Source: Incurvaria masculella (taxonomy: Eukaryota; Arthropoda; Insecta; Lepidoptera; Incurvariidae). Taken from it: a stretch of 64,000 bases of DNA. Positions 22,061 through 34,668 of the stretch are shown here, piece by piece. A program made the translations under genes and the position numbers. Below the pieces are notes generated by a model. That model saw only the letters and a program-made list of their open reading frames with translations, was not told the origin of the DNA and did not search any database. The stretch covers positions 563,001 to 627,000 of the forward strand of contig OX335660.1 in assembly GCA_946894095.1 (NCBI GenBank), read 5' to 3'. Position 1 is the first letter of the stretch; each line of letters begins with the position of its first letter.

Positions 22061-23508
22061 TCAGCAGGCAGTCAAAATCTCAGTAAATTCAAATTTATCA
22101 GCTAGGGCATCTTTAATACAATAGTAAGCCTTATGTGTTAGCAACTTCTTAACCTTAACTTTAAAAGAATTTTCAGATAAATCTCTCACCTCTTTGGGCA
22201 ATTTATTATAAAATCTAACACTGTTACATATAAAACTCTTAGATGTTTTGACTAATTTATGACTAATTACTTTAACATTGTTCTTGTGTCTTGTGTTATA
22301 GTTATGAACATCACAGTTAAGGGTGAAATCATTTATATGTTTTCTTGCATAGCAGATGTTTTGAAAAACGTAAGCACTTGGCAAAGTTAAGATTCCTACG
22401 TCACCAAACACCTTTCTACAGGAATCTCTCGTCCTCATGCCAAGCATGCATCGCAGTGCTCTTTTCTGCAAAACAAATATACGATTTACTTCAGCTGCAT
22501 CACCCCAGAACATCAGCCCATATGACATTATGCTGTGAAAATAGGCATGATAGACTGATTTAGCAGCTTCTAAACCACAAAGCTCCTTAATTTTTTTTAC
22601 TGCATAGCATGCAGAGCTAAGCTTAGCAGCAAGCTTATCAATATGTGGTTTTCATGTAAAACGATTGTCAAATACTACACCAAGAAATGTTATTTCCTTA
22701 GTTATACTCAAAGACAAATCATGTGCTGCATTTAAAACATCATGATTCACATAGCGTTTCTGGGTCCCCAGCACAAAGTGCATTAAGTTAGTTTTACTTA
22801 CATTTAAAAGAAGGTTATTGGCTTCAAACCATAATTTTAGTGAGTTTATGGCTTGTATAAAGGACACCCGCAGGTCCGATATATTTTGATCTTTTACAAT
22901 TAATGATATGTCATCAGCAAATAAAACCATCTCGATGTCTGTTGCGATGCAGCTTGAAATGTCATTAATGTAAATCAAAAAGAACAATGGTCCCAGAATT
23001 GAGCCCTGCGGTACACCCATAGTGATCGATTCTACATCAGACTTAGTGCCGTTTACATCACAGACTTGTTTTCTATTTGATAGAAATGATTTACATATAC
23101 TTAATTCTTTTTCTCTAACACCATAATGTTCTAGTTTCCCTAGCAGTATTTCGTGATTTACACAGTCAAATGCTTTTGATAGATCACAGAAAATGCCGTA
23201 GGTACTCATCGAGTTATCTAGAGAAGTTAAAACCGATTTCATCATTGACGCAATGGCATCTCCTGTTGACCTACCCTTACGAAACCCAAATTGTTTATAA
23301 TTAATTACAGTGTGAATGTCAAAGAAATTTACTAATTTTTGTTCAAGAATTTTTTCAAAAATTTTGCTGAACACTGGTAGTAAAGACACAGGTCGATAAT
23401 TCTCAACATGATTATGAGATCCTTTTTTAAACAATGGTATAACCTTAGCAATTTTTAATGAGTCCGGAAATGTGCCTCTTACATACATCTCTACATTAAA
23501 CTCAACTC
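22061..23508 (-). pseudogene. Non-LTR retrotransposon reverse transcriptase (jockey/CR1-like), 5'-truncated, one in-frame stop
   Basis: Two minus-strand frames, 23488-22652 and 22528-22061, lie in the same phase and are separated by one in-frame TGA (about 22649-22651) where relatives usually have Trp after an Asn-Arg-Phe-Thr stretch. The first part (278 residues) holds the RT core: IAKVIPLFKKG near 13, YRPVSLLP near 31, DLSKAFDCV near 102, GVPQGSILGP near 158 and the catalytic FADD at about 190-193. The second part has the thumb and C-terminal block, ending in a basic helix. There is no endonuclease, and a TGA seven codons upstream of 23488 closes the frame, so the copy is truncated within the palm's N-terminal side. 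The 3' UTR probably extends toward 21840. It is dead as it stands; clade assignment is by motif only. Confidence 0.9.
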
Positions 23509-26500
23509 AACTAAATAATGGCACGTGTCGTCTAGAATAATTAATTTAATTTTAATCCAATCATTTATACTAAACCTCATATAAAGTACACCTTAGGATT
23601 TAACTAAAATGTTACTCAACCATAATATATTGTATACATTCTTCTCATACTAGAACTAAGAAAACATGAAACTTGCGGAAATTAAAAAAATGATGGAAAT
23701 TAAGACGATTTTGGGCTAAGCCCTAACAGTAGAGCCCCTTGAAAATTAAAGATTTCCTCCACCGCTCAACTGAGTGAAAGCCGGCCAAGCAAAAAAATAT
23801 TTACCTTGCTTTCTCCTCTTCGTTGATGCAAATTTTGAAGAATTTTCCAAGCTCAAAAATTAACAAACAATAAAGAGATCTCCTAAGTCATTGATCTCTA
23901 CTTTACATCTGCTGACGGGGAGGTCAGGCTTATGATATGATCATATAACTTGATTGAATCTATTTGCATACCAACTGTGGCGGGCTGGATGTTACTGCTA
24001 AATGACATGGTCAATTTAGATGTTTATAATGAAATCCAACCGATTGGGTTATCGGATATTTTACGGAGAATTGTTATTCCAATGACGATTAGGCATACCA
24101 ACTATGAGGGGTTGGATTTATTTCATGAATGACATAGTCATTTGTAGAAGTTTTGTCGTACATAAGGCATACCAACTATGGAGGGTTGGATTTTTACTGC
24201 CATCTCACACAGGTCACAGCGTCACGCAACAGCGTGCTAAACCCTCCAAATGCCTGTACTCGCCATCAATTAAATAGGTGTGGTTTTGGCATATTTCCTC
24301 GGACATTTGGCTGATTCAGTGAACACGGTCATTATATGACACAGTGCCCTAATATGGAATGGTTCAGGAAGCTGTTTATGTAATGTCTTAAAGCAATTCA
24401 AACTTTATAGTCTGAAATACACAATGACCGAACCTCAAATTCGCATTGAAATTGTATGGGGTTTTCAGCTGTTCTCTGGGAACAATATGAAATCACGATT
24501 TCCCCGTGTCTTCATGGTCAATTTACTAGCAGTACTGATCTCGGTACGCTTCGGGTAAGCGACTGGCTTTGAGGATTAGCCAAACCTCCAACGAAGCAGA
24601 TTTGCAGGTCCCAAACTACAATCTGTTCCAAACGGTGGTAGTCACCCGCTTTTCAGCTAAGGATCTTCTACATAAACGACTTTCCACATCTAGTTAAACC
24701 ATGAACACAAAAGGCACTCATATCTCCATAATTGGCCATCGAACAACACGGTCAACTAACAATGTGGTGAACTCTGTTTGTTTTATTATTTTATCGAGAT
24801 CTCCACAGAATCCATGTCATTTTATTTTAATCAAGACTGGTATTCTACAATCCAGTTAAATTGAATTGTAGCCGACCTCATAATCAATATCAAGAATCAA
24901 TTTAAAGTTGATAAATCCACGAACATAAATACAGAAAGTATACAATCGTTAATAAATCAAACGTTTGGAAAACGTCTGTGAAAATTATCTCACACATATC
25001 GTGATTGAAGACAACTCGAAACGAGTAGAGAATATATTGAACATATCATGTTCAGAAAATATTGGTTGAAACACATCAAAGCCTTTCCCCTTCAAAATCT
25101 ACGTGATTTGAAATTTACTGATTTCAAGCTTAAAGGAAATTAAATAAAAATGTATTTAATTTCTTGAACCACAATTTATTTAGTGCATTTGTATGTAGTT
25201 CATTGTATATTTTCCATCAGCAGATTATATAGTTTCAACTTAGGCAACTCGCTGAAACCATCAAAATATCAAGGTAATTATTTGATGTTGTCCTTGAATA
25301 TTTTTTGTAATAAAATATCACAGAGAAATCTGCAATATAGGTTAAATCAAATTAAAGAATTTACAATTTAAAACAAAGTCTAATAATTTAATGATTTAAC
25401 CCAAAATAATAGAACCTTCTTCAAGTTTCATATCTACGGTAATAAAAAAACAAAGTGAATCGATATTAACATTTACGATATTTCAACTATTGCAAAGCAA
25501 AGAAAAACCTAATCAAACATACCCATCGTTCGTACTTCTCTCAACATTCTATTTGAAAATACTAGTGCACACAAAATATCAAATAAAACTATCCCATTGA
25601 ATCCACTCAAACACACTCTATCTGTCAATTCAGTAAAACTATACATCCACATATTTAAATAAAATATTCAACCACTCCAATCTATCTCCTATCTAAAGCC
25701 AACAATTTCCATTGACATTTATTTCTCTAAATAACATTTTTCTAAACTCTAATCGTACTCCGCACTGACTTATTTTACGCACGTTACGCGCGACGCAATC
25801 TAAACGCAAATTAACAAAACGGCAGAATTAATAAACCGAAATAAATTTGTAAACCTGCAGAAAACAACACATTATCTGAAACAAAATAAAAGATCTGAAA
25901 ATAAAGACATACAACATTTTACACAGATACACAATGGATTTTTGCAATACATTATTCAGTAATTACTGTGCAAAAAAACTTATCGATTCGCGTTCAATCT
26001 GCTGTCTGGTCTGGGGTCTGGAACTCTGCTTCCCCGTTCACTCGTTCAATAAAAGTCTATAGTCTATTAGATTTTACGCGCCCGAAATAATAGATTTATA
26101 CACAAATCACTTTAACCTTAATCCAAAATTTACATTTAATGTTCTTGCAATTAAAATCACAAATTTAATAAAAATCTCACTGTCTCTATATTTAAATGTG
26201 GAGCAAGCGCCTTCGAGCAGCTCTAAGCGTCCAAAGCAAATAAACACTAATAATTATTCGAATTTGGTGACTTCGAGTTAACACCCCGCGAAATTTCTGT
26301 AAGTCGAAAACGAACCGTCGTATCGCTCCTTAAAGGTACGAATTTCTTCCCGAGAACTTAAAAATGTAGACTGAAAATCTACTGCGCGACTTGTCCTGGA
26401 CTGCCGACCGAAAATACCGCGCGACTATCCTCGATCGTCCTGAACTGCCCTCGACTTCCTTCGACTCCCCTTGAACTGTCCTGAATTCGAATGCGCGTGA

Positions 26501-27060
26501 GTTTTTATTCCTTTCCCCACTCCCGACTCAGGACCCATGTCCCTACCGCGTCCATTTGTTTATAACAGAAATGGTTACACTGATTAGCCAAGACCATCGA
26601 TACAGCGATCCAAATAGGAAATATATATTTTATAACTTTCCAATCCTAAATACACGCATCAATGTGCTCACAATTATTCTCAAATGTAATCCTTTATAGT
26701 GTTTAAATAGTTTCATTACTAATTTCAATACCATTCATGCAAAATCAACCAAAATAATATCATTCATGAAATATTAAAACACCTCAGTCAAAACAAACAA
26801 GTATACCAAATAATTAATAAAATGTGATATAAAATTCTTTTCATAATTAATAATATCTTAAAATATGTACATAATTCGCCACAAACTCCACTTCTCTCCT
26901 CAATGCAGTGTAGCCTTTCAGCCATGACATCATTCAGACCAACAGCACGCTCGCTAGCAAAACAGGCCTTTCATTGTTCGAGAGGTAATTCCCTATTTTT
27001 GACCAAGTAAAATGTTCATATATGGACCTACATATATTGATAAATGTTTGCTATAGCTAC
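23509..27060. other. Long unassigned AT-rich region with a thrice-repeated motif
   Basis: GCATACCAACTRTGRNGGGYTGGATT occurs at about 23968, 24091 and 24167, each followed by sequence resembling TACTGC...AATGACAT, so a degenerate tandem or clustered repeat exists at 23960-24210. The stretch 26380-26480 is rich in CCTGAACTG/CCTCGACT-like phrases. No coding frame above 62 codons and no RT or transposase motifs were seen. Confidence 0.5.
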
Positions 27061-27068
27061 TATTTGTA

Positions 27069-27142
27069 TGTGGGAGCAATATATGGTTCCCACACCACCT
27101 TAACACTGTCAACGGGCTTTTTCAATAGGTGAAAAAGCCCGT
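27069..27142. repeat. Two adjacent hairpins, one a perfect 13-bp stem
   Basis: ACGGGCTTTTTCA (27112-27124), loop ATAGG, TGAAAAAGCCCGT (27130-27142): a perfect 13-bp stem. Just upstream GTGGGA (27070) and TCCCAC (about 27087) form a second, smaller hairpin. Helitron-type ends have hairpins like this, but the expected CTRR after the stem is not seen. A conserved RNA or DNA structure is another option. Confidence 0.7.
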
Positions 27143-30100
27143 ATTAACAATAGATCTCTGGACACCTCTACCTATTTTAGTATCGGAATAATACGTGCGA
27201 TTGTACAAATAAATAAAATAAACGTAAACTAAGTGCGTCGTCTTTTCTCATTTCTGTAAGCAGACAGTTTATTTCTTACTACAATAAGTTTAGTTTAGGA
27301 ATGTTTTCCTCCGGCCCGTCGCCTTTTTCGCGAGGCTTAATAGCTTCGTATCCCGCGGGAGCGGCTGCCGGCTGGTGCGGTGCGGCCGGGACGCAGGAAT
27401 AATTCTCGTATATCACGAGCCGCGGAACAAATTGTGAGCACCGTGAATAAGCCAACTTCTTGTTAAAGCTTTACTCCTTTCGTCCTTCGAACCACGAGGG
27501 ATACAGTCTCGTCACTCGCTTCGTATGTATTAGTCGAGGTGCTGGAGTTGTGCCCGATTTTTATAAGAATGAGGTTCGATGCCGGTTCCTATTACATTAC
27601 GCGAGAGGACTAGATGATGGATGATTCAGGAGATACAATAACTGGGAGGGTGGCTCTGGAGGCAGAATTGAGCAACTTTGGCTTCTTTACCCTTTCCGTG
27701 TGCGTGTAAGTCGTGGCCTCAAACAACATTTATATTTAAATACCGTGATTTTTTTGTAAGTTAATTATACCTGCCAGTAAAGGCAAGGTTTCCAGATAGT
27801 GTAATATTTTTCGTATACTGTATTTCAATCGCTTTCTTTTTCTGTAGCCTAATTTTTTCTTTAGGTACTGTTTTGTGGCAATCTTAGTACTGTAAATTGA
27901 ATAAAGTAAAACATCAAATAATTTATGTTAATAAGAAAGGAGTCTATGCGACATAAAATTCTTAAATGAAAACCATTTTAGAATCATTATACCTATCCTG
28001 CGGGAAATTGTAATTTTAAATTTACGAAAAGTAGAATAGAGACAATAACCGTTGGGACAAGTTAGCGTGCATTTTGCTGAGACGTAACTTGGTGTAGTTT
28101 GACTACCAAAAAGTTTAAATAAATGAAATTAAATTAAACACCCTAATCGAAAATATAAAGTTTAAAGGATAGTGTCCAGATATATTTAGAAGACAAACAC
28201 GAATTGAATAGTGATGGCCGGCTTTGGTTCGCGGGAAGCTGAATTCCCTGAGGAAATTTAAAGAAAACTCTTTTCGATAAGTAGACATATCTTTCGATCT
28301 AAACTTCCTACAGAGCTTAAGGATTGTAATTATATTCTTTGATCCGTTGGTATAGAGTCAAAGTGATGTGGCTATTTTATTTGATCTTCATTATTTGATC
28401 AGTATGATTATTTCATAACTAAACACATTATATTCACAAATAGCATATAGTTCGTAAGGGAGTGTTAGCACCTAATTTCATTCAGTTCCATAAGGGCGTA
28501 GGTGAAACTACATTTAATTTTATTTAAAAATAACTACAACGAAGTTCGATAATCAAAAAAGTAAATTTATAGCTTTGATGGTCTAGCCATAATTTAAAGA
28601 CAAAACTGTAAGACCTCTCTTGACTGCGTTTTATTTTTTCTTTCAGGACAGATTAATAAGCATTTGGCGGAGGTAGAATTGTTGGGGTCAGAGTGGAAGT
28701 ATTATGAATGTGTTTCGATTTTTTATTAATTAATTTATGTTCCTGTTTGGTTATATTCTTTCTCATTGATCTCTAGCAAAGATAATACAATGTTAGTTCA
28801 AGTGGAAGTATTGAATTGCCATCAGTTATGTAACACATTAATGAAAATCTCGAATGTTACAAAACAGCAGGGAGTAGGTTAGTTTATTAGTTTAAGTTGG
28901 CAGGAAAAACCTCAAGAAACATGCAATTATCAGGTCACTTATGTAAACCTGTCGTAGCAGTAGGAGTGATTTCTTAACGTGCGATACCAAGCGAACAGCA
29001 AGTCGAATGCAATTACTAATCTAAATAATTAATAAAAGCAATGTGGCTGTGGTTAATGGATAACACCCAAATCGGGTTGCGCAGAGCACACAACTCCTTT
29101 AGAAGATGAAACGGAGCAGTTTCCGAAATAATTCGCTCCGCAATTTCCTACAGAAATCCGACTTTGAGTGCTGATAATTTGATTACGTCTCCTCGCTCAC
29201 CAATTAGACGAGGCTTGTGCGCGCTCCCCACTGTTGCCCAAGTTGGGCCAAGGGATCACCGCACCGAGGGAGGCAGTTCGGTGTTGCATTGCGTTCAACT
29301 TTGAACGTCGTGTAGATCCGGCATCGCATCGCTTTAAACATATCAGACGTTGATGTCTGGGTTAGAACTCGAATTTTGGAAATATTTCCTTCTCTGAAAG
29401 TAATTTAGTCATTTATTCGTCAAGTTATAATTCGAGACACTCCGAGCGTTTCAGTTTACATTAAGATGAATGGCAGCCTATTTATTTGGCTCTACCATCG
29501 AAATGTTTGTATTGCTTTAGGGCGAAACAATATGAGTTCAAAGCACGAGTTTAAAGCCTTTAGTCATAGCTGTTTTATTTAGTCAGAGCTTGAGTGTTTC
29601 AGTTCGTAGAGAAAAGATGGTACGAAGACTATTTACTCCGGGGCAATGGCACAAGTATGATCATGTCACATAATATCACGATTAAAGTCACGGTAGGAGA
29701 TGAAAGGATATGGGTCTTTGGCTAAGCTATGGTTCTTGCTAGTACTGCTTCCTATAATATTTGACTTCAAGTTTCTATTGCGAGCACTTGAATGGACTGG
29801 TACAGCCTCAACACATCTGAAACCCGCTGCATGAATCATGCTAGAGTGTGTGCTACATTGTATCTCTCCGTTCTCTTTCAAACGTCGCTCAGCCGGAGAC
29901 CGGAGAGTACCTCAAAAGCAACCACTGTGCGGACCCAACTCGGGTGATTGGAAATGGTGAATATCACGTTACGGAAGCGAAGAATATAATGAGATTAAAT
30001 TAAATGAAACAAAAACATATTCAAAATGGTTTACAAAAATGCGGAATTCATGCCATTTGGCATTCTCTAACATTCAACCTTAGAGACGCAGGAGAGGTGC

Positions 30101-30158
30101 GGTGTGGCAGGCAAAAAAGAACTAATTAAACGAATTAAGGAAACTGAAACGGAATTGT
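27143..30158. other. Unassigned DNA with a GC-rich patch at 27300-27430
   Basis: The GC-rich patch contains CCCGCGGGAGCGGCTGCCGG and stands out from AT-rich flanks; it could be a small regulatory island. A second mixed patch lies at 29190-29340. No coding frame above 71 codons and no repeats were recognised. Confidence 0.4.
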
Positions 30159-30574
30159 AGCGGCTCGTAGCCTAGTGGCGCGGGGACTGGCCTAGCGTAC
30201 CAGAGACCTGGGTTCAATACCGACATGCACCACTGTCTTTCTCATTCCGAGTTCGATAAGTGCATTTCGTTACGAATGCGAGCTGCTCCATGGTTCGGAA
30301 TCCATGTAAAACTGTAGGTCCCCTTCCCCTACTAGGTGGTAGGGTTTATGCCCGCCCGGGTTGGTACCATCGCATTGGATGAAAAGATGGTCGAAGCGGC
30401 AATGAAAAATTGTCCGTGTTTTCCATCCAGTTCAGTGTAGCCGTGCTCATAAAGGGAAGGTCCTGGCATGGCACCAAATTCCTTCGGGAATGAGGTGTAT
30501 TGGGCTAATATCATAACGGTAGTTGTGTGGTATTAGCCATCCATGTCAGGTCGCATAAAAAAAAAAAAAAAAAA
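30159..30574 (+). mobile_element. SINE-A, full-length reference copy
   Basis: The head is tRNA-derived: an A box TAGCCTAGTGGCGCGG at 30168 and a B box GGTTCAATACC at 30211-30221, spaced as in a pol III internal promoter. The body runs through CCCCTTCCCCTACTAGGTGG, the GATGGTCGAAGCGGC block and TTAGCCATCCATGTCAGG to GTCGCAT and a poly(A) tail at 30557-30574. A purine-rich 3' tail with no coding capacity fits a LINE-mobilised SINE. It is nearly identical to copies at 35374, 52664 and 62330, so this subfamily is young. Confidence 0.95.
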
Positions 30575-30862
30575 TTAAGCAACAAAAAAAAAAGATGTAA
30601 AACCGTGCGTTCAGAAGATGATGATGTGAAATGTGATATCGAGTGAAATGTAAGATTGGATATGTTTTTCTTCATGTTCCTTCTTTAAAGCCTTACAGAA
30701 CATCCCTCATGAACATCATAATCGCTTGAATCTCCCCAGTTGTCACGGGCCATCGGACATGACTCCACGCTGGAGATCAATAGTTGAACTCAACTCGCAA
30801 AACTAGCAAGAGGCATTAGAGCGCTTGAATAATTCATCTTCGGCCTTTCGCCTCCGGGACCC
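30575..30862. other. Unassigned DNA before the minisatellites
   Basis: An A-rich stretch just after the SINE tail, then mixed sequence with no recognisable feature. Confidence 0.35.
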
Positions 30863-30975
30863 CGGCAGACTGCCCGGCAGACTGCCCGGCAGACTGCCCG
30901 GCAGACTGCCCGGCAGACTGCCCGGCAGACTGCCCGGCAGACTGCCCGGCAGACTGCCCGGCAGACTGCCCGGCA
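30863..30975. repeat. 12-bp minisatellite, nine units
   Basis: The unit CGGCAGACTGCC repeats nine times from 30863 to 30970 without change, then decays into CGGCAGCAGCGCC. The 12-bp unit keeps several frames open and gives artefact peptides (RLPG, SLPG, AVCR repeats). The core TGGCAGACT phrase also occurs in the 116-bp units next door, hinting that it arose from them. Confidence 0.97.
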
Positions 30976-31050
30976 GCAGCGCCGCGCTCGGCCGAGATGT
31001 GCCCTCTGCGAAGTGCACTGCGGTGCGGTCAGTGGACCGGCGAACTTCCG

Positions 31051-32460
31051 ATAACTTGGCATTTGCGACGGAGACCGACAGCAAGCTCTGGCTGGCAGAC
31101 TTATTGGCGGGTTAGGTATTCCGCTAAGCGCAAATGTTAGCGTGTGTGTATTGTAATAAGTTTCCATTGATACTTTTGAGATTACCGCGGTCGTTAGACA
31201 TGTTTGAAAGTTGTCTTCTGCGTACGGACGTGGCGGATGCCTCCTTGACAACGGACTGAATGATTAGCACGAAACGTCGGAGAATGTATCTTCCTGCCGC
31301 GTGAAAAGCTGTAACATTTTTCAAACAAGTAACGATCACTTGGCATTTGCAAGTGAGACTGAAGGCAAGCCCTGGCTGCCAGACTGATTGACCGGTTAGG
31401 TACACCGATAAGCGTAAATGTTAGCGTGTGTGTATTTGTAATAAGTTCCGATAACTTGGCATTTGCGAGGGAGACTGGAGGCAAGCCCTGGCTGCCAGAC
31501 TTATTGACCGGTTAGGTACACCGATAAGCGTAAATGTTAGCGTGTGTGTATTTGTAATAAGTTCCAATAACTTGGCATTTGCGAGGGAGACTGGAGGCAA
31601 GCCCTGGCTGCCAGACTTATTGACCGGTTAGGTACACCGATAAGCGTAAATGTTAGCGTGTGTGTATTTGTAATAAGTTCCGATAACTTGGCATTTGCGA
31701 GGGAGACTGGAGGCAAGCCCTGGCTGCCAGACTTATTAACCGGTTAGGTACACCGATAAGCGTAAATGTTAGCGTGTGTGTATTTGTAATAAGTTCCGAT
31801 AACTTGGCATTTGCGAGGGAGACTGGAGGCAAGCCCTGGCTGCCAGACTTATTGACCGGTTAGGTACACCGATAAGCGTAAATGTAAGCATGTGTGTATT
31901 TGTAATAAGTTCCGATAACTTGGCATTTGGGAGGGAGACTGGAGGCAAGCCCTGGCTGGCAGACTTATTGGTGGGTTAGGTATTCCGCGAAGCGTAAATG
32001 TTAGCGTGTGTTTATTGTAATAAGTTCCGATAACTTGGAATTTTCGAAGGAGACTGGAGGCAAGTCCTGACCGGCAGACTTATTGGCCGGGTTAGGTATT
32101 CCGCAAAGCGTAAATGTAAGCGTGTGTTTATTGTAATAAGTTCCGATAACTTGGAATTTTCGAAGGAGACACGAGGCAAGTCCTGACTGGCAGACTTATT
32201 GGCCGGGTTAGGTATTCCGCAAAGCGTAAATGTAAGCGTGTGTGTATTGTAATAAGTTTCGATAACTTGGCATTTGCGAGGGAGACTGGAGGCAAGCCCT
32301 GGCTGGCAGACTTATTGGCGGGTTAGGTATTCCGCGAAGCGTATATGTAAGCGTGTGTGCATTGTAATACGTTTCGATAACTTGGCATTTGCGAGGGAGA
32401 CTGACGGCAAGCTCTGACTGACAGTCTTATTGGTTGTTAACGCATTCCGATACCAGTTTG
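31051..32460. repeat. 116-bp tandem array, 11 units, with one insertion
   Basis: The phrase ATAACTTGGCATTTGCGA (or close variants) recurs at 31051, 31335, 31451, 31567, 31683, 31799, 31915, 32030, 32146, 32262 and 32377, i.e. every 115-116 bp except the first step. Central units (31451-31915) share TTGACCGGTTAGGTACACCG and are nearly identical. Outer units have TTGGCGGGTTAGGTATTCCG and are more varied, with ACTTGGAATTTTCGAAGGAG at 32030 and 32146. This is the pattern of unequal exchange homogenising the middle. No spacers, so it is not a CRISPR. Confidence 0.95.
31163..31331. mobile_element. 168-bp insertion inside the tandem array
   Basis: The step from unit 1 to unit 2 is 284 bp, which is 116 plus 168. 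The extra sequence (TGATACTTTTGAGATTACCG ... CTGCCGCGTGAAAAGCTGTAACATTTTTCAAAC) is foreign to the unit and shared with 39409-39526. Boundaries are good to a few bases; no clean target duplication was seen. Confidence 0.75.
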
Positions 32461-33299
32461 TGTTTAAATAAATAAGAGCATGTTAAGAACCATTAAGTAA
32501 TATTAATGCAAGGTATTATTCTTATTATAAACTTAAAGTACTGAAAGGTTGAAATTTGAACAGGATTGTTGTTCGTTGCGCGCTCTGTTGCCATCTTGTT
32601 TTGACACACGACGTGCGGGAAAAAATTACACAAGACGCGACAACTGGGAACAAGGCAGAATGATCCTTTTCACTGTTATCGGTTTGAATTATTATAAAAA
32701 TAAGCCTCAGGGTACTCGAGGAATATTTCCTCCTCAAATCTTTAGTTTCACTGGTTTAGGGTGTGTGTTTTCTGTCAGTCAATATGTTTTATAATAATTA
32801 TGAATGAAGTTATTATTATAGATAATAAAGTTCTACAAAATTAACTCAGGGAATCTAGTTTAATTAATGTATGTAATAAAATTACATTTATGAAATAACA
32901 AATTTATAATATACAGAACAATGAGCAAGAATTCCGGTGCCGACCTGGAGATCTGTTTTATATTTTGAGAGAAAATTTCATCAATAATATAATTATTTAT
33001 TATCACAAGCAATAGTAGCACAGATATTTTTGATATTATTTTTTAAAAAATGAAACCGACAGAGTGTATTTGCCAGGCTATATTTTAAATATATATACAT
33101 ATTCCAGATCGTCATGTACATAATCTTTGATATCGTAGATGTACCACCGGGAAAAAACTTAACCATATCACATTTTATCTCTATTATTAACATGCTGTGC
33201 TACAGAGAAGCATAATGTGTAAGAAGTTTCAAACAATATCAAACTTTCTTATCCTTATCTTTTGTTCGTTTGAACCAAGTACATAGCAAGGTTGCTCCT
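32461..33299. other. Unassigned AT-rich DNA
   Basis: No element recognised; two short opposing frames at 32525-32794 have no domain. Confidence 0.4.
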
Positions 33300-33617
33300 T
33301 TTTAGGGCTCCGTACCCAAAGGGTGCCAACGGAACCCTATTACTAAGCCTCCGCCGTCTGTCCGTCCGTCCACCCGTCTGTCACAGGGCTATATCTCATG
33401 AGCCGTAATAGGTAGGCACCTGAAATTATTGATAGTGTATTTATATACATTATTATCACATATATAACGTATAATATAACAAAAGACGGGTAAAATAAAA
33501 AAAAAAACATAAAATTGAAGGGAGGGCCGATACAATAAACAGGTATTTTTATGTCAATCCTTGTTCGATGGTACGGAACCCTTCGTGTGCGAGTCTGACT
33601 CGTACCTGCTCGGTTTT
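33300..33617 (-). mobile_element. Family B repeat, copy 1 (minus)
   Basis: TTTAGGGCTCCGTACCCAAA at the left, GTCTGTCCGTCCGTCCACCC tract, CACAGGGCTATATCTCATGA, then CGGAACCCTTCGTGTGCGAG and a degraded CGTACCTGCTCGG at the right. It has a local AT-rich insertion or expansion around 33430-33520. Confidence 0.85.
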
Positions 33618-34668
33618 CCTTTAGCTCTGTTTGTGTTTATTTTCTTGAATTGCTTTCTGAGTAGTGATATTCCATCACGCCAGCGCGGCCTCCGCGTACT
33701 CTGTGAGCGGCGGCGGCGCCCAGACAGCGCCCGCCGCCGGTGCAACGAAACTCGTCCGAGTAAATCGCATCATAAACTCCATTTCCTCCATGTATCGCCA
33801 CATTACAGATTTATCGACTGCTCCTATGCTCTCTCGGTGCGCTGCCACCTTCTTGTTATGCAGGCCGCAAGCGCATCGCTTCACATCTTTACATATATGA
33901 AATTTTAGGAATATTTTACCAATATTTTGTGAGCGAATGGCTGTGCGACTGGGCTTAATTTGAATGGAAACGTACATTTGGCGACAGCGATGTCTAATTT
34001 ATAAATTGATTTGTAAAACGGTACTTGTTATTTCTAAGAGAAAAAAATGTCTGGTTAATTTTTATCTTTCATAAATACATATTATCCCGGTTCTTGAACT
34101 GTTTCTGTGATGTTCTTTTTCGATGATTACTTTTATATGAATTTATGTTTTAGAATTTAATAATTATTTTTCATCAATTTAGTTCGGGTTTCAGCACGTA
34201 GTGCCCTCTTTTCAGGATGTGAAGGTATGCAAGTTCGAATTTCACAGAACGAGAACAAAATAATACGTGCCAAAGTTAACCGGATGGACTATAACTATGT
34301 TATCGCCTTCATCAGTGCTACAGCCAATCAATAACAAAGATGTTGTTATGCACTTAGCTCGCTGTTATTAAGCGACGCCGTTAGAAATTGAAACTATAGT
34401 GAGTGCCCTCTTAACAGAAATATATGAATTGAAACACTGGTTGCATTTGAGTATTTTCAATACATATTTACATGTAAAATCACGTTGTAATAACCAAAGT
34501 TCGAGGACCAAAAATTTTTGTTTGTATGAACTGATAACGACAAAACCGTTTTCTTATTTAATTTAAGGTTTACCGGTGACATTTATTTTATTTTATTCAT
34601 GAAAGCAACAGCTTACAATAATAAAGGTACACGCAAATTAAACTAAAAATAAATCCAATTAAATATTT
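33618..34668. other. Unassigned DNA with a GC-rich block at 33680-33760
   Basis: The GC-rich block holds a short Ala/Pro-rich minus-strand frame and a competing + strand frame. Either could be an exon remnant, but no splice sites or domain support it. At 34575-34630 a TTTA/TTTTA run plus CAACAGCTTACAAT resembles a non-LTR 3' tail. Confidence 0.4.

Noticed and set aside
27112..27142. Helitron 3' terminus
   Set aside because: The hairpin fits, but no CTRR follows it at the expected distance and no partner TC end was identified.
30159..30230. Functional tRNA gene
   Set aside because: A and B boxes are present, but the same head is joined to a repeated SINE body with poly(A) tail in several places.
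30790..31251. Cys/Arg, Leu/Pro/Gly and Ser/Leu/Pro repeat proteins
   Set aside because: Produced by the 12-bp minisatellite in several frames.
31241..31290. Hammerhead core at GACTGAATGATTAGCACGAA
   Set aside because: Extra base in CTGANGA, no helix II, and flanks that do not pair next to the core.
31051..32460. CRISPR-like regular array
   Set aside because: Units are contiguous 116-bp tandem repeats without spacers, in eukaryotic DNA.
33675..33977. Ala/Pro-rich minus-strand coding exon
   Set aside because: GC-rich composition explains open frames on both strands; no splice sites or domain.
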